DNA of 64,000 bases from Echinometra lucunter (GCA_029962745.1 CM057156.1:29138647-29202646), one strand, 5' to 3'. Shown: positions 11,913 to 35,876, counted from the stretch's first letter. Notes: generated by a model from the letters alone, not told the origin. Made by a program: numbers and translations.

Positions 11913-12378
11913 GTTCCCACTATCACGATTCGCGCCACGATTGAAATCGCGGTCTTAATCGTTGAGTAATCGTGGTGATCATAATTAACAGGTCTCATCA
12001 GATCTTGGGGGTCAATCGTGGTAATCGTGTTGATCGTAAACAAATTTGGACGGTTCAAAAATTTTCTGCGATCAATACGATTAAATGTCGAACGTGACCA
12101 TCGCATCAGATCGTATCAAAGCGCGACAAATCGCTTCTAATTGTACTTTGAAATCGTGGTTATCGGAATCATCCTTGGAAAAGACCAACGCATTAAGCTC
12201 TATTGGGATCGCATGATCTCCCGTGATCTGTAACGATTTGGAACCTTTGAGAAATGCCACCCAAGGGGAATAGATGCAAGGAGGGAAAGGGTAACGCTGC
12301 CCCAAACGTGAAAGTTCCACGATCAGCTACGAATGGCCAATCGTGGCGTTCGTGACAATGTCGCACGACAGTGGGAAC
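11913..12378. mobile_element. Non-autonomous TIR element rich in ATCGTG words
   Basis: The ends are inverted: GTTCCCAC at 11913 and GTGGGAAC ending at 12378, with further imperfect complementarity inward (CACGATT..CGCCACGATT against AATCGTGGCG..). CTAT occurs immediately on both sides (11909-11912 and 12379-12382), a possible 4-bp target-site duplication. The interior is packed with ATCGTG/CACGAT-type words in both orientations. It encodes no transposase. A hAT- or Harbinger-related MITE is possible, but the superfamily cannot be fixed from sequence alone. Confidence 0.7.
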
Positions 12379-22421
<10,043 letters not shown>

Positions 22422-22493
22422 GTAAAATGGGCGAAAAATGACATGACGACATCGCACCTCTAATGTCGTCATGTCATTTTTCGCCCATTTTAC
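22422..22493. repeat. Perfect 31-bp stem, 10-base loop hairpin
   Basis: The left stem 22422-22452 and right stem 22463-22493 are perfectly complementary over 31 bp, with loop CGCACCTCTA. A 27-base direct repeat (22397-22423 and 22448-22474) overlaps the hairpin at a 51-base spacing. The hairpin could be the product of a template switch or a small inverted duplication; a hairpin RNA is possible but not supported by anything else nearby. Confidence 0.9.
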
Positions 22494-23103
22494 TCTTTTC
22501 TCATTCCAATAATTTCTCTATAGATTACGGAACCATGTATGTGGTTCTCCTTTCCCCCTTTTCCCTAACTTTATCCCTGTGTTTGTACCTCTTTTTGCAC
22601 TTTTTTAATCAATCCCTGTTACTGATTAGGAGTGTAAAACTTCACTCGCTCACTTCGCTCGCTCGCCAAGAGCTCCTTTTATTTCGTGAAGTCTTATTTA
22701 TACATCCCATAAACTATTTCACCACTCTGTTAATCTACAAGTTGGCAATATTCTAACGACCTTATTTTTTATGTCATCAAATGTTCGATAGATGGTTTCA
22801 TCCGAAACAGTTTAATAAATGATGAATTAATCGACCACGAATATTTGCATTATCTTTGAAGACGGTATTGTGCAATTATCTAAAACTCGCCTCACGAAAA
22901 AGAATAATAATTTAATTGGGTTTATAAGGAAATACGCCGTTCCCGTGCTCATGGTGATTACGTCAATTTTCTCAACTTGAAAAAATAAATAAGTTAGACT
23001 TAGCGTGATTGTTAATTGGCTTTTTCTTGGAGTAAAACAGGTAATTTGTACAAATAGCTCCGTTAGAGCATCATGATTAGAGTCTGGAAAGCAAAGAGTG
23101 CTA

Positions 23104-23550
23104 ATGAGGCCTGCTTGTGTAGATCACGCACTACTTAACACGCTTATGGTTGTTGCAAGGATTTCCTCAGGAGGCAATCTTTTTCTGAAAACTTACTCTT
23201 TAAGCAGATTCCTTAAACTTCTTGTCTCCAGAATTACACAAGCCCCACCTTGTCCCAGCGGCATGCTCATCTGCATGTATAATTCAGAAGTTAAAACTAC
23301 ACAAAGTGCATTAAGTCCTTGGGTATTTGTTAATTTTTTATCAGACTGCACGTCAGGGAGTCTTTTTACACTTCCCTATGCACCTCCTCACCGAATAAAT
23401 AGGTTAAGAGTAATGGGGAACAGGACATTTGGAGGTATTATAACTTGTCGGTGGACAATTAAGCGATGGACAAGAGTGGGGCAAAATGGAGGTGTTATGC
23501 AGCACGGTAAAACAGAAGGTGAAGGTGAAAGGGGGCTATGTCTTCCATAG
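23104..23550 (+). CDS. Uncharacterised 148-codon ORF
   Basis: From its first ATG this is the longest open frame in the window that is not inside an obvious transposon. It contains scattered cysteines and hydrophobic patches but no domain, signal peptide or repeat that can be recognised. There is no adjacent exon, promoter or convincing polyadenylation context. A chance open frame, or an exon plus readthrough, remains possible. Confidence 0.15.
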   Translation: MRPACVDHALLNTLMVVARISSGGNLFLKTYSLSRFLKLLVSRITQAPPCPSGMLICMYNSEVKTTQSALSPWVFVNFLSDCTSGSLFTLPYAPPHRINRLRVMGNRTFGGIITCRWTIKRWTRVGQNGGVMQHGKTEGEGERGLCLP

Positions 23551-26500
23551 CATTACCCCATATCCATACATGAGTGAAATGCCACTCTTTGAGGACTCAC
23601 ATCTGTAGGAGCGGAGGTATACGCTAAAAGGAGTGGAAGCCTCCCGCAAAAGAGTAAGTCGGGCTACTTTGGTGAATATTCCACATAATTCGGATTGAAT
23701 TTCTCTATTTCAAGTGCGGAGTTCACCTCTAAAATGAAGTGATCCTTAACCTCACTTGACTCCTAAGCATGCTAAGAGAGAAGGTCATCATCATCACCTT
23801 TTCACAGTACCATAGTTTCATCGCTTCAGATGAAATAGATATCCTTTAACACTGGCCATCGTGGTGGGGGTCTATATAAACATCAGGGAGAAAAATAAAC
23901 GTAAAAACTTCAAAAAATGTGTGTCCATCACCCAGGTGGATAGTCCTACGTTATAATTCATTACCTTAATGGCATACAGAACGAAGAATGTCTTATGTTG
24001 ACTCTTGTAAATGTGCCCTGCCCCTGATTGATACTCGAGGTACCTGAATCCGCATTACGATCAAGGTGTACGTATAGTTTTCTTATATAAGTTTACCGTG
24101 TATTTTGAACCTTCAAAATGTAAATCGAGTTCGGCAACTGGAATCATATTACTATCATCTGCCCTTAAACGACTTACCCACAATGCCGTCTCAAATTGAA
24201 TTCATAAAAGCCTATTGAATTTTTTCTCTTATAGTAAAAAAAAAAGTGAAAAAAGGGAGAGACAGTGCGAGAGGGGGGGGGGAATGGGAAAAAAGAATGG
24301 AAGACGACCTCCTCCCATGACTCAGCGCCTTCCCATATACCACTGTAAAAGGGTTGAATATAAATACTTATGTACATCTATAATTATGTATTTATATAAT
24401 AAATACCATTAAATACCGGGTAACAGAACACCTTTTACATTGACCTATAAGAGCGCTTGTGACTAAGCGGCAGGATTAGAACTTGTTATGGACGAGCTTG
24501 TTACTCGTCGATGTTTCCAGGAAACTCACGATATCATGTTAGAATTACCCCATAAAATTGTTTCTTAAAGTGCGTCCTTATGAGTTATTGCTAAGTATGG
24601 GTTACTTCACAGATCTGTTGCTTTTAGACAAAACTGCACTTGATCTTGAACTATTCCGTTTCACAATGATAACGTCACGCTTATTTTCACTTCAACGGTG
24701 ACAGACTGGTATCTTTATCTTTCATAGGTCAACGAAATGTCTACGGCCGATAAACATGATAAATATTTCACACACTTCGCTGTTTTTCACCTATACAAAA
24801 GTGCTAAGAATTCAAATGAATTTTGTTGAAGCGAAACGAAGTTTGAAAAGGTAACTATGAAAAACACGAAACAATCGAAAGTACAAAATTTATCTTTGGA
24901 GCGAGCAATGCACGATTTCTCAGTAGGACAAACACGAAACGTAAAATATTATGAAAATGGATAGCGCCGATTTTTTGGCGTCGTTGTATTTCTTTTCCAT
25001 TGCTTTAAGTTTAACAATTTAATGACTTTACATTGAATATCATGATGAAATGTGCAATCGTACCCGGCCAAATCCTTAATTTATTGGGTCTGTCTTTAGG
25101 TAATTTCATGACCTACTTGTCTATCAATCTATCATTCTATTTCTTTATAACATTAGTATACAGCAAGGAGCGCTTGCTCCCTGGCTTGCGTAGTTATGCC
25201 TGCCGTTAATTCGATGCAAGAAAATCGAGTAACGTAAAGCCTTTTTATCAGACTGGCATTTTTACAAATGGCAAGCCCTACCCTTGGAGTAAACCTTTTC
25301 AGACTAGACTGCATACGTACACTAAGGAGAAATTTATTATACAGTGTTCTTTGAGCCTCATCGGTTAAGATGGCAATGTTGTCTGTCCGTGACATAGCTC
25401 ATTTTATGGAATCTATAGTTGAAGGAGACAATCAGTGCAAAAAATAAATTGATCAATTTCAACTCCTCCAATGATGCCCTTCACAATGATACATAGAATA
25501 GCTCAACATATTATAATTTATTTTTTACGGGCCTGTAAACCTTCAAATTTGTCAAAATGTGTCCGTCCCTGACAAACCGATCAGGCTCTCCGATCTTCTG
25601 CTGGAAAAAGCACCTACTTTATGATGGACGCATAACATGCATAACCAGTGTTCAATTCATCATCTTGAAAAGAAAAACCATTAAAAAATAACAAAGAAAA
25701 ACAGTTCATAATAAAACCACACATGCATGTATTTTGACTTATGAAAGAGAGTAGGCACAAACAGAGCGCCTGGATGCCTTAATCCCTGAATTTATATAAA
25801 ATGAACTCACCGGCTAGAGAACAGCAAACTGCAGAGGAAGCGATGAATATCGACCGGGATGAGCCCAACTTTCGCTTTAACTCGCCTGCAACTACTGATT
25901 ATATACAGAAAATTTGCTATTATATCACACGAGCAATATTTCAACAAAAACGACTGTAGCTTTGTATTAACCGGTTTGGTGCATCAGTGACTGACAGGGT
26001 CTTTGTAATCTTTCCGATAATTTGGACTCTGCAGCAGAGAGCTTTCGTTGGATAGTTGTCGTCTGCTAAAGAGCAATGGCGTGGAGTAGAGCGGTATTGT
26101 GTTCCCTGAATTGAGCGTGTGAGGGGAAAAGCGCGCCAACATGAAAATGCGGAGCTTTTTCACTCGTGTGAATATTTCTGGTAGACTGCGCAGTGCGTCA
26201 CTCATCATCGTTAGGGACTAAGGCTCATTAATATTGTGATAGGGAAATTATCATACATTTTCCAGAACGTGTCAGTATCAATGCCTGACATAGCTTCAGC
26301 CAAAAATAAACAACTTACTTATTTCTAAAAGGAAGGACATTCCTGCCACCAAACTGAAGGTTTCCCATCCAAGTTCGGTTACTTATTCCTACACCAACCC
26401 ACTGCAGCCAACCTTTTAACCTTTCTCCTCTCCACTGTGATCATGGTGATAGAAAAAAAATCTTTTGACAAGATACTCTCTTTCAGTATGCTAATTTGAA

Positions 26501-27720
26501 AATAAAAATTTCATGTTACTTACTGCTTCTTTAGATATGGCATGCATTCATTATTTTCTCTCATTATCTTGCCATTTTCATCTTCACTAAACATACTAAA
26601 TTTGTCCAAACGACAAGTTACAATATTTTCATCTCAAAGAACGATGAAAATCACTCGGCTTCAAAACTTCAATCAATGCCGACCTCCATACCTCATAGAC
26701 ATTTTTATCAAAGGAATTCATTCTTTTATTTTGATTTTTCAGGTTCTTTGGACTCGAACTGGGCTACCTTCTTCGGTTTTGTAAATGCTATATTTGTCTT
26801 GCACTATTTTCTTTTATTAATTTTAAGATATAAAAATGCAAAGTATGCCTTTGTGATTACTGTGGTGAAAGTGTTCTCCTCATCATGAATATATCCACCT
26901 ATCAACAAAACAATGAAACACAGCCGATAAAATGATGACCACTTTTCAGATTATTTGTACATGACATGATTAAGGGCGTTGCAAACAACTTCCATGTTCA
27001 ATATTGGTCCAATTTCATATTCGCATGTAAGTAAATGCAATCTACCGTCCCTATCAATATTCAGGCTCGTCTTAAAACCGCATTCAATAATCCATAGGGC
27101 AAATTATTCCACAAAGCGTTGGGAGGCATCACTTTTATGCTAGGACTTATTCATTTTTTTTTTCAGTTTGGATCAGTACTTTTTAGGCATGTATTCAAGC
27201 AGATGTACTGCAAACTCCATAATAATCCAGTATTTCATTTACGTCAACAATAAATGGTACGCATGATCTACACCATTGGTCATGTTGGTGTATTTTATCA
27301 TAAAACGGCCTGGAGGATCAAGCATTATAGCGTGGTCGCAATTTTCTTTGGACAAGAAAATGAGGGGGGGGGGGGGTTTGCCTAAGAGATATCATTCGGT
27401 AATGGGTTTTAGATATCCATACATTTATCTTTGGCGAGCCGAAAAGGTTTTTGGTTCCAAATAAAGAAATCTAATTGAAATTCCATGATTCAGCACGGTG
27501 CGTTAGTAGTTTAACAGACATAAAGATTTATTTGTGGTAAATCCATTCTCCATGTTCTCCTGTGACTACTCAATCCTTATAGAAATGTTATAATAATTAT
27601 TTTAAAAGTCTTTATTTGATATGTGGTTTAATACTTTCGAATCGAAATCTTACTCAGTATTTACATTTGAGAAATTTGGGTAGAGGTTCTGGATGTGCGT
27701 GTGGGGGGGGGGCTGAGGGT

Positions 27721-27725
27721 GTGTG

Positions 27726-27780
<55 letters not shown>
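27721..27780. repeat. (GT)n(GA)n compound microsatellite
   Basis: A GT repeat passes directly into a GA repeat, preceded by a G tract (27703-27712). Confidence 0.97.
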
Positions 27781-27782
<2 letters not shown>

Positions 27783-28712
27783 GGGTGTGTGCGGTGCTTG
27801 GGTGTGTGTGTGTGAGGAAGTAGGTTATTTACTCTGCCACTGCTACCAGTGTAAGTATTATTCAGTACTGTCCATGCTTCTTACTGCCATAGACATTTCC
27901 TTGGCTAATAAGAACTCTTCACTGAGCATGCTAAGTAAAGGATGCTATACGACTGAAGTTTGGTATTTTCCTCAAATTCTATCCTACCAGTTAAATTTAA
28001 CATTCAATACATGGCACATGAACAGGTAACATAGTAAATTTTCTTTAAATTACCGTTTTCATGATTAAATTACATGTGGAGTAATCCTGGAACAAAGATA
28101 CTAAAAGATTGCACTATTTTTTATTCTCTTCTTCTTTTCATCTAGCGAAAGAATCGAGGATAACAAATGATATTGGGAATTTTCCCTATTTGGAACATCA
28201 CATAAGTGGTATACCACCTGAAAAACTTGTTCTGTCAGAAAAAAAAACTAGACTGGAGAAGTATCATAACCTTAAATGATAATAGTTTGTTCTAGCTTTG
28301 TGAGCGTGCCTTCGTTGGTGTGTGTGTGTGTGCGTGTGTGTGCGCGCGCGTGATTTTTGTTTGTTTGTTTTGTTTGTTTGATGGGAGGGGCCTCGAAATT
28401 TGCATGTCTGTTTTGCGATATGGTAGATCAGTTTTTCTACTTTGGGGTTTTGGGCAGGGGTGGGATATGGGAGGGTGGGCTTGTCTGCGTGTGTGAGGGT
28501 GTATGTTGAGTGTGTTGGATACTGCCTTCATTCATGCTGTTCTTTAATCAGCTTGAGGTTTATTCATAGAATGGGTCATTGATGTAGCTTGTGTTGTTAA
28601 GGGTCATTGATTACTATTAATGCTGTTTTTTCTTCATTCATCCTATCTCTCTCCAGTCGTGTATGTATGGCATAGGCACACGTTTGAAAGTTTTGTGTAA
28701 AGCTTACTTGAT

Positions 28713-31700
28713 ATGGAGGGTTTGAATTTTATCTCATTAAATGTAAGAGGTATGAGGGATAGAAGTAAAAGGAAAACAATTTTTGGATGGGTCAGAATGA
28801 GGAAAGGGGATGTAGCTTTATTGCAGGAAACTTACAGTACCTACGACGTTGAGAGGGAGTGGCGAAGGGAATGGGAAGGGCAGATGATTCTTAGCCATGG
28901 GTCAAATCATAGCATAGGTGTTCTTATTCTTTTTAAACCAGGAATGAATTTTAAGATTGATCAGGTAGTCAAAGATGATGGTGGACGTTTCGTGCTTTTG
29001 AAAGGGGACTTATTAGGGTACAAATTGTTGTTGGGAAATGTTTATCTTCCAACTAGAGATAAAGTACATCAACAAATTAACAAAGTGTCTCTCAAACTTA
29101 TACTCTCAAAATTATTCGCTTATTTTAGGGGGAGATTTTAACATAATATTTAACAAAGACCTAGATAACATGGGGACTAGTGTGAATGTTAAAACAAATT
29201 TCGTGAACTAGCTAGAGATTTTTATAAGTAAACTTGAATTAATTGATATATGGAGCAAACGGAATCCAACGACAAAAAAATTTACTTTTAGACAGAATAC
29301 TCCTCTTGTGCAAAGTCGTCTTGACTACTGGTTTATTTCAAAAAGTTTAAAGGGTAAGATAAGTGCATATGATATTATTACTTCAATAGCTCCTGATCAT
29401 TCAGCAATTCTTTTAGAACTGAAACCTTTTCGAGGTAATGAAAGGTATGGTAAATCTTATTGGAAATTTAACAGCTTTAAACCTTTTGTACAAGGAATGT
29501 GTGAGGAAATCAGAGTGATAAAAATGAAGTAGTTGAAGGAAATTAATACCAAATCTTCCTTTTGGGACTTTCTTAAAATGAAAATGAAAAATTATGCATC
29601 GAATTTTTCTAAACAGAAATCGAAAGAGAGGAGACTCAATATGCAAAAACTTGAAAAAGAAATAACATCACTCGAGGAAGATTTAGTGCGATCTCCTAAT
29701 AGTCCTTCAGTTATCAAAAATATAGAAGCTAAAAAAGGTCAGTTAAAGAAATTATATGATGAGTCAGTAGATGGGCTCAAGGTAAGGTCTAGAGCGGTTT
29801 GGTATGAAGAGGGTGAACATAATAAAGAATACTTTGAACAGTTACTTCGCTCCAATAAAAAGAAAACTGTAATAAGGGAACTGATCAATGACAATGGGGA
29901 AGTAGTGAAAGAAATTAAAGAAATACAGTTCATACTTAGAGAGTTTTACGGAAATTTGTATTCAGGAAATTCAAATATAGAGGCTGTCTTAAAAGCTAAC
30001 AGTGTGTTCTGTAAAGAATTACCGCACCTAAGTGTTGAAAGTATGAATACTTGTGAAGGAAAAATTACCAAAGAAGAATGTTATAAAGCGCTACAAAGTA
30101 TGAAACTTAACAAATCTTCTGGAAACGACGGGTTTACTGTAAAATTTTATCTTATATTTTGGCCGCTTTTAGGAGGGTTGCTGGTGGATGTCTTTCTTCA
30201 ATGAAGCATTGGAAAAGGGTTGTTTATCGACGTCTCAAAAACAAGGTGTTATAATATTAATTGAAAAAGATGGTAAAAATCCTTTATATGCTAAAACTAT
30301 AGACCAATTACATTGTTAAACACTGACTATAGGATAATCGCAAAGATAATGGCAAAATGAATAAAGGACGTTTTGAGTGACATTATTTCTCCTGATCAAG
30401 TTGGCTATATAAATGGAAGACACATTGGTGAAGCTATACGTTTGATAGATGATGTAATTTTCACTGTAACAGTTACTGTGAGGAAGAGATTTTCCTCATA
30501 GCAGTCGATTTCCAAAAGGCTTTTGACTCTGTCTCACATAACTTTCTTTTCGAAGTATTAGAATTATTTGGGTTTGGGCAGTATTTTTGTTCTTGTGTTA
30601 AAACCATGTATAACGAAATTAGTAGTTGTGTTATAAATGAAGGTCTCTCCACTGGTTATTTTGATAGTAAGAAAGGGTTAAGGCAGGGTGACCCACTTTC
30701 ACCATATCTGGTTTTGGTAGTTATAGAAACTATGGCTCACGCGCTTAGAAATGACAGTGTTATTAAACGAGTGGAATTTGATAATTTTGAAGTTCGAAAA
30801 ATTTTATATGCCGATGACATGACTTTGTTTGTTAGGAATGAAACATCAATTAAAAGAATACAGGACATATTCCAAGCTAGCGGTTTAAAGGTTAACATAG
30901 AAATAACTAATATAATGAGGATAGGAAAAAAACAGGAATGACTCGGGAACACTACCATTTGGCAATATTGTAACGGAAATGAATATTTTAGGTGTATGTT
31001 TTTCCTTGCATGTAAAGAGGATGGAAGACCTGAATTATAAGGAGATTTTGAGTAAAAATTAAAAGGATTCTGGGATTGTGGAAACAGAGAGAGATGACAA
31101 TAATGGGGAAAGTACATTTGCTGAAGACATATGCCTTGTCAAAACTGAACTATGTTTCGTCATCATTAGTTGTTCCAAAGTGGGTGGTAACAGATATCAA
31201 GAAAATTTGTTTTGGATTTATATGGAACGGAAAAGACAGAATCAAGAGAGACATTTGTTACCAAGACTACAAGGATGGCGGCTTAAGGATGATAGATTTT
31301 GATTTATATGTGAAAACTCAAAGATAATGTGGTTAAAACGGTTACTTTATGCGGAAAGAAATATGGGCTGGAAGCTTTATCTTGACTATAGCTTTAGAAA
31401 AGTGGGTGGAAGGTTTATTTCACTTTGTAATTACGATGTTAAATTATTAAATTTAAAAGCACCACAGTTTTATTTTGAGATTTTAAGGGCTTGCCAAGAT
31501 ATGGAAGAAAATAGGAATTTTAGTGCAAAAAAAGTCAATCCATTTTTTTTAATAATCTATTATATTTCGAGAGGTAAAATGATTTTTGATGAGGACTTGT
31601 TTAAGAAAAAGATTTACCTAGTAGGTCACGTTCTCGAGGAAGAACAGGTGAGAACAATCGATTATTTTCATAATTCAGGTTTGAGTGCTGACAACATCAT

Positions 31701-32463
31701 GGAAATTTGGAAGTAAACTGATGTAATTTCGAAAAGCGGAAAATATAATGGGAATTTCCACCATATATGCTCGAATGACGTACACAATTACAATATCTCT
31801 TTGAAGATGTTTGGAAAAATAATTTTACTGAAAGATGTACCTTCTAGAAAGGTTTATGAAAATTTTGTAATAAATTTACAACATCTCTATACTTTACAAG
31901 TAAGAGATGGCCACAATAATTTTGATATCTCAAAAAAAGAAATCTCAGGAATATTTATAAGACCTAGAATCACAATAATCTCACCAAAAGTAAGAGAATT
32001 TCAATGTAAATTACTTCATGGTGCAATATACACCAACGAACATTTGTTCAAATTTGGTTTTATAGATACTAATAACTGTTCATTCTGTAAACATAACCCG
32101 GAATCTTATGAACATTTATTTTGGCTCTGTAAGGATGTTAAAGCTTTATGGCAGAGGGTTATTGAAAAACTTAGTTTGGTAAAGCTTCAAAATGCAGAGT
32201 GGAAAGATATACATGTGGGAATTAATGGATCCGACCTTGAAGTAAAATTTAATAATACGGTAATCTTTTTAATGAAATATATCATTTTTATGTCAAGGTC
32301 AGAAGGTAGAGCTCCTACTCAAGAAGAAAGTATTCAGAGAGTCGTAGAATATCGAAACGAAGAAAAAGCAATAGCTTTTAAAAAGAACATGTTAGACAAG
32401 CATTTGTTAAAATGGGAGAGAATGTACCGAAATGGCAGGACTGCGGGCGATATCCCGGTGTGA
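28713..32463 (+). pseudogene. Tx1/L1-type non-LTR retrotransposon ORF2 (broken)
   Basis: A nearly full-length ORF2 of about 1250 codons, broken by several frameshifts and stops. The apurinic-like endonuclease begins at the ATG at 28713 with SLNVRGMRDRSKR, DVALLQETYS and SHGSNHSIGVLILF. After a frame change near 29125 it continues with LGGDFNI, then SRLDYWFIS and APDHSAILLEL. A linker follows (29533-30100) with SRAVWYEEGEHNKEYF and MKLNKSSGNDGFTVKFY. The reverse transcriptase shows DQVGYINGRHIGEAI, AVDFQKAFDSV (motif A), KKGLRQGDPLSPY and ILYADDM (motif C), so the catalytic Asp codons survive. The C-terminal part ends in a zinc-knuckle-like CSFCKH..EHLFWLC (C-x2-C-x8-H-x4-C) and a basic tail. 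Stops or shifts occur near 29230, 29530, 30200, 30360, 30460, 30939, 31324 and 31714. It cannot make the protein. Tx1-clade placement is inferred from the motifs; no ORF1 precedes it. Confidence 0.93.
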
Positions 32464-33330
32464 TTTGGGAGAGAGTGACTGTGTAGGTGTTATGTGTGTA
32501 TGTGTGCACTTGTATAGCTTTGCAAGCGAGGACAGTGAACAAAGAAAATTCCTGAGAACAATAGTCCTCGGTTGGTAAACAATAGTCCTCAGTTGTCAAA
32601 CAAAGGATTTGGGTTTATTCCGTCAGCCTTGAGAGGACAGGGGACAATAGAAGTCCAATTGTTGTGCTCGGTAGTAAAGTGATGTACAGCTGTGTGTGTG
32701 TGTGTGTGTGTTGGGATTTTTTTTTTTTTGGGGGGGGGAGGGATAATCATGTTTTCTTTTGGGATGGGTGATACTTTGTTTGGGTTTTTTTTTTCTTCTC
32801 ATCGATTTCTTTTTGATTTGCTTGTTTTGATGACTGTAAGCTACGTAATCTCAAATAGTTTTATATTGATACATGAAAGGAAAAGTGTTTTATTATGCAT
32901 ATTGGTATGTTCTTTGTTTTGGGTTTTTTTTTTTTTTTTTTTGTAGGGGATCCTAGTTTCAATATATTTATTTGTTTATTAGTTTGTATTGGATCTGGGT
33001 CTCCTTTGTTTGTTCTTTTCTTGTAGATTTTTTTTTTCTTTTTAAAGACACAACATGTGTATATCGCCCTCCACAAAATGTACAAGGGAAGACTTTTTGT
33101 TGGGGCGAGGGGGGGGGGGGGAGGAGTGGGGCTTCAACATTTTTATAATAACTGATTTCATTGTTTCTCTTTTAAGTTATATATGATTCATGCTTATATT
33201 ATTAAGTTATTGAAAAAGTCAAAATATGAAACGTAAAATATTATAATGTGTGCTTTGAAATGTTAAATTGAAATGTTACGCATTTTTGTTCATGAAATAA
33301 GAATAAAACAGTATGGGAAAAAAATGTTTT
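32464..33330 (+). mobile_element. Putative 3' UTR of the Tx1/L1-type element
   Basis: Directly downstream of the ORF2 stop is a G/T-rich, AT-rich region with a GT microsatellite (about 32690-32711), T runs, a G13 tract at 33109-33121 and an AATAAA signal at 33302-33307 shortly before a short A-rich end. No target-site duplication could be matched by eye, so the element boundary is approximate. Confidence 0.5.
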
Positions 33331-35876
33331 GTTCGATTTTTAGAGTTTTGTTTGATGTTGGCAGATGAAGAGCGATGTCTTTAAATTGGAAATGTATGGA
33401 ATGAAAATCACACCACCTCGAGGGCCTAACAATGTCCATACTCAATTACCATGATTACAGGACATTGTTCTACTCATTATCCTAATGCAGCATTCTGTAA
33501 ATAATCATCCCAATCAGTGCTTGCTTGCATAGATTGCTTTAGAGAGAAAGAGGGAGAGGTGGAGAGACGAATAGAGACTGGCTTTTGGTTTTTCATTCAA
33601 TTACTGACCTTTTAATGTGAAATATTTCTCCAAGCCCATCCACAAATTAATCCTAAGAAATTATATAAAGGGTGGATTTATTCGAATGTGATGTATATAC
33701 AAGTACTTTTAGTGTATAGTTGATAATAATCCACCAATATTGTCTATCAATCAGCCAATTAGAAAAAAAAACAGTTATACACTCTTTCAATAAAAAAGAC
33801 AAGTGAGTTGACACAACTAAATATGCAGACACACAAGATTCATGAACATTCCTATTTACTTCAGTGATGATACAATGATACATAATTTCGTCAAAACTTA
33901 CCCAAAATTAATATTTCTAAACAATGATAAAGAATTCCATTGCTCACTCAAGCATGACATGTTAATGAGATATGTCAGAACATAATGCACAGTAAAGCAC
34001 ATTTCTCATAAACTATCATGAAGTCATTAGAAAATGAAAATATTCTAACCTTTACAGTTTACACCCCTCTCAACTTCGCTGACACTTACTAGAACAAATA
34101 ACCATTTTTGTCAAGTCTAAATATTGCACGCTTTCTCAAAGGTTACTTTAGCTTACTCAAGCGTGAAATATTTGAAGATTTTTTTTAAAATCTAGTAATA
34201 GAAGAGACCGTGGTCTTACCACAGTTACAACAATTTTCTGAAAATGTTTAAAATTATCTGATTATTTAGATGGCGAGATCTTTTCCAACTGTAAACTTTT
34301 TAGGGACGCTCTGTGGAAATCCCGGCACACATCTTCCGCCCCGCCCTCCCCCTTCCGCGTGTCACTGTGACACGATTTTAAGTAGAAAATTGATGGTACT
34401 TGATTTTTTTCTGAGAATCATTATAACTTTTCATCTTTAAGAAAAATCAGCAGGTAATATTATCTTCTGAACTTTGTCTTGAAAAAAAGTGAACTGTCCG
34501 AGGAAATTGCTTTCAAGTAATTGCTAGAGAAAATTAACGGGTACCTGGAAAAAATTCCTTGAAGATGATTGTCGCATGGAGAAGCGGGTTATCAACATGT
34601 TGAGTGACATTCGAGCACCAGAAGTACCACTCTTCGACAGGCTAGAGCGTTATTGAAGATGCCAATGTTTATCATCACCGTTGTCATCGTTTTCCTTCGC
34701 AGTTGCCATGCATGCAGACCACTAGAACATGAAAGACCTATACATGGAAAAAAAAAAAGAATATAATGAGTATTTTCAAGTAAAGCAGGTGAATTCCTGC
34801 TTGGAAGTCCATTATCACTACAATGTCATCAGAGGAGTGTCGCAATGTATTTTTTTTTGTGTGTGTGATAAGATTATTCGAATGTATGTAAAGGTTGTTC
34901 CATTCATCATTATTTGTGCAAACCATGTGCGACTGGCTTTCCCATTAACTGATTAGCGTAAATGTTACCAGGAAATCGTGAAAGCCTACAGGCTTGAAGG
35001 TCTTGGAATGTTATATTATATCATCAGGTTTCTATCAGTGCCACAACTGATAAAGATTTGTATCAAGGCAGACTCCATCTACATTGTATGCCTACATGCC
35101 TTTTGCATATCCACCATAGACTGAAATCGACGTAAGTTCCTCCCTCACAGCTAAAAAAAGAAAGAGCTTTTTCATCCAGGGCAAAAGGAAAGTGGTAAAT
35201 CCCCTCAACCACTCATCCACGCTAATTCGGGGTAAATCACCAACTTTAAATCGACATCCTCCCCTTGTGTTGTTCCTTAGTACTTCTATCTTTCTTCTTT
35301 TTTCGGGGGGGGGGGCATGTGTGTGGCAAAATACTACATGAGATCAACGTACATAATTACATAATCTTGGCCAATGGCACTATATCCGAGAGAAGTCGGA
35401 GTATTTTTTTCACTTTTTGTTTAAGACTAAGATATTTTACTGGTTACTTCCCCCCTCTCCCCCCCCCCCCCCGCTAGTTTGCGTAGATCCTTTGTCTTTC
35501 TGGGTTTTTTTCCGAACACGAAGTGACCGGCGTACGGAATTCAGCGTTACTTCATCCTGTTCAGCAGCTGTAGCAAAGGCCAGAGGCGTGCTTAAGCTTC
35601 CCTATTCTGAAAATGAAAAAAAATGACGTAATTTCTTGACGTCGCTCTTTGCTAAAGGTCAGTGATTAGATCTTTATTTTGAAAAAAATATAAACTTGCC
35701 TATTTTGAGGAAAGTAGTAGAATTATGTACAGGTGAGGTATATACATGTCAATAAAGCGTAGACTACATTTGTTCTATAGACACCAGCTAAATCTTTGGG
35801 TTCTCGATTAAAATAGTACAATTTCCTTCAGGGAGTGATCATCTTACTCTCTCCGGGATAATTATGTTGATATATA
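33331..35876. other. Non-coding stretch
   Basis: No gene or classified repeat. Holds a G10 tract (35305-35314) and a C14 tract (35459-35472) and many short frames without domains. Confidence 0.55.

Larger units (their letters stand above)
22494..28712. other. Stretch with microsatellites and weak ORFs
   Basis: No recognised gene. Simple repeats include G tracts at 24273-24282 and 27364-27376, a (GT)n(GA)n block at 27721-27780 and (GT)n near 28319-28350. The only long non-repeat frame is at 23104-23550, listed separately. The part just upstream of 28713, which is T- and G-rich, could include the 5' UTR of the Tx1-like element; no ORF1 was found there. Confidence 0.55.

Noticed and set aside
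12081..12320. 79-codon minus-strand frame
   Set aside because: Inside the ATCGTG-rich non-autonomous element; no transposase features.
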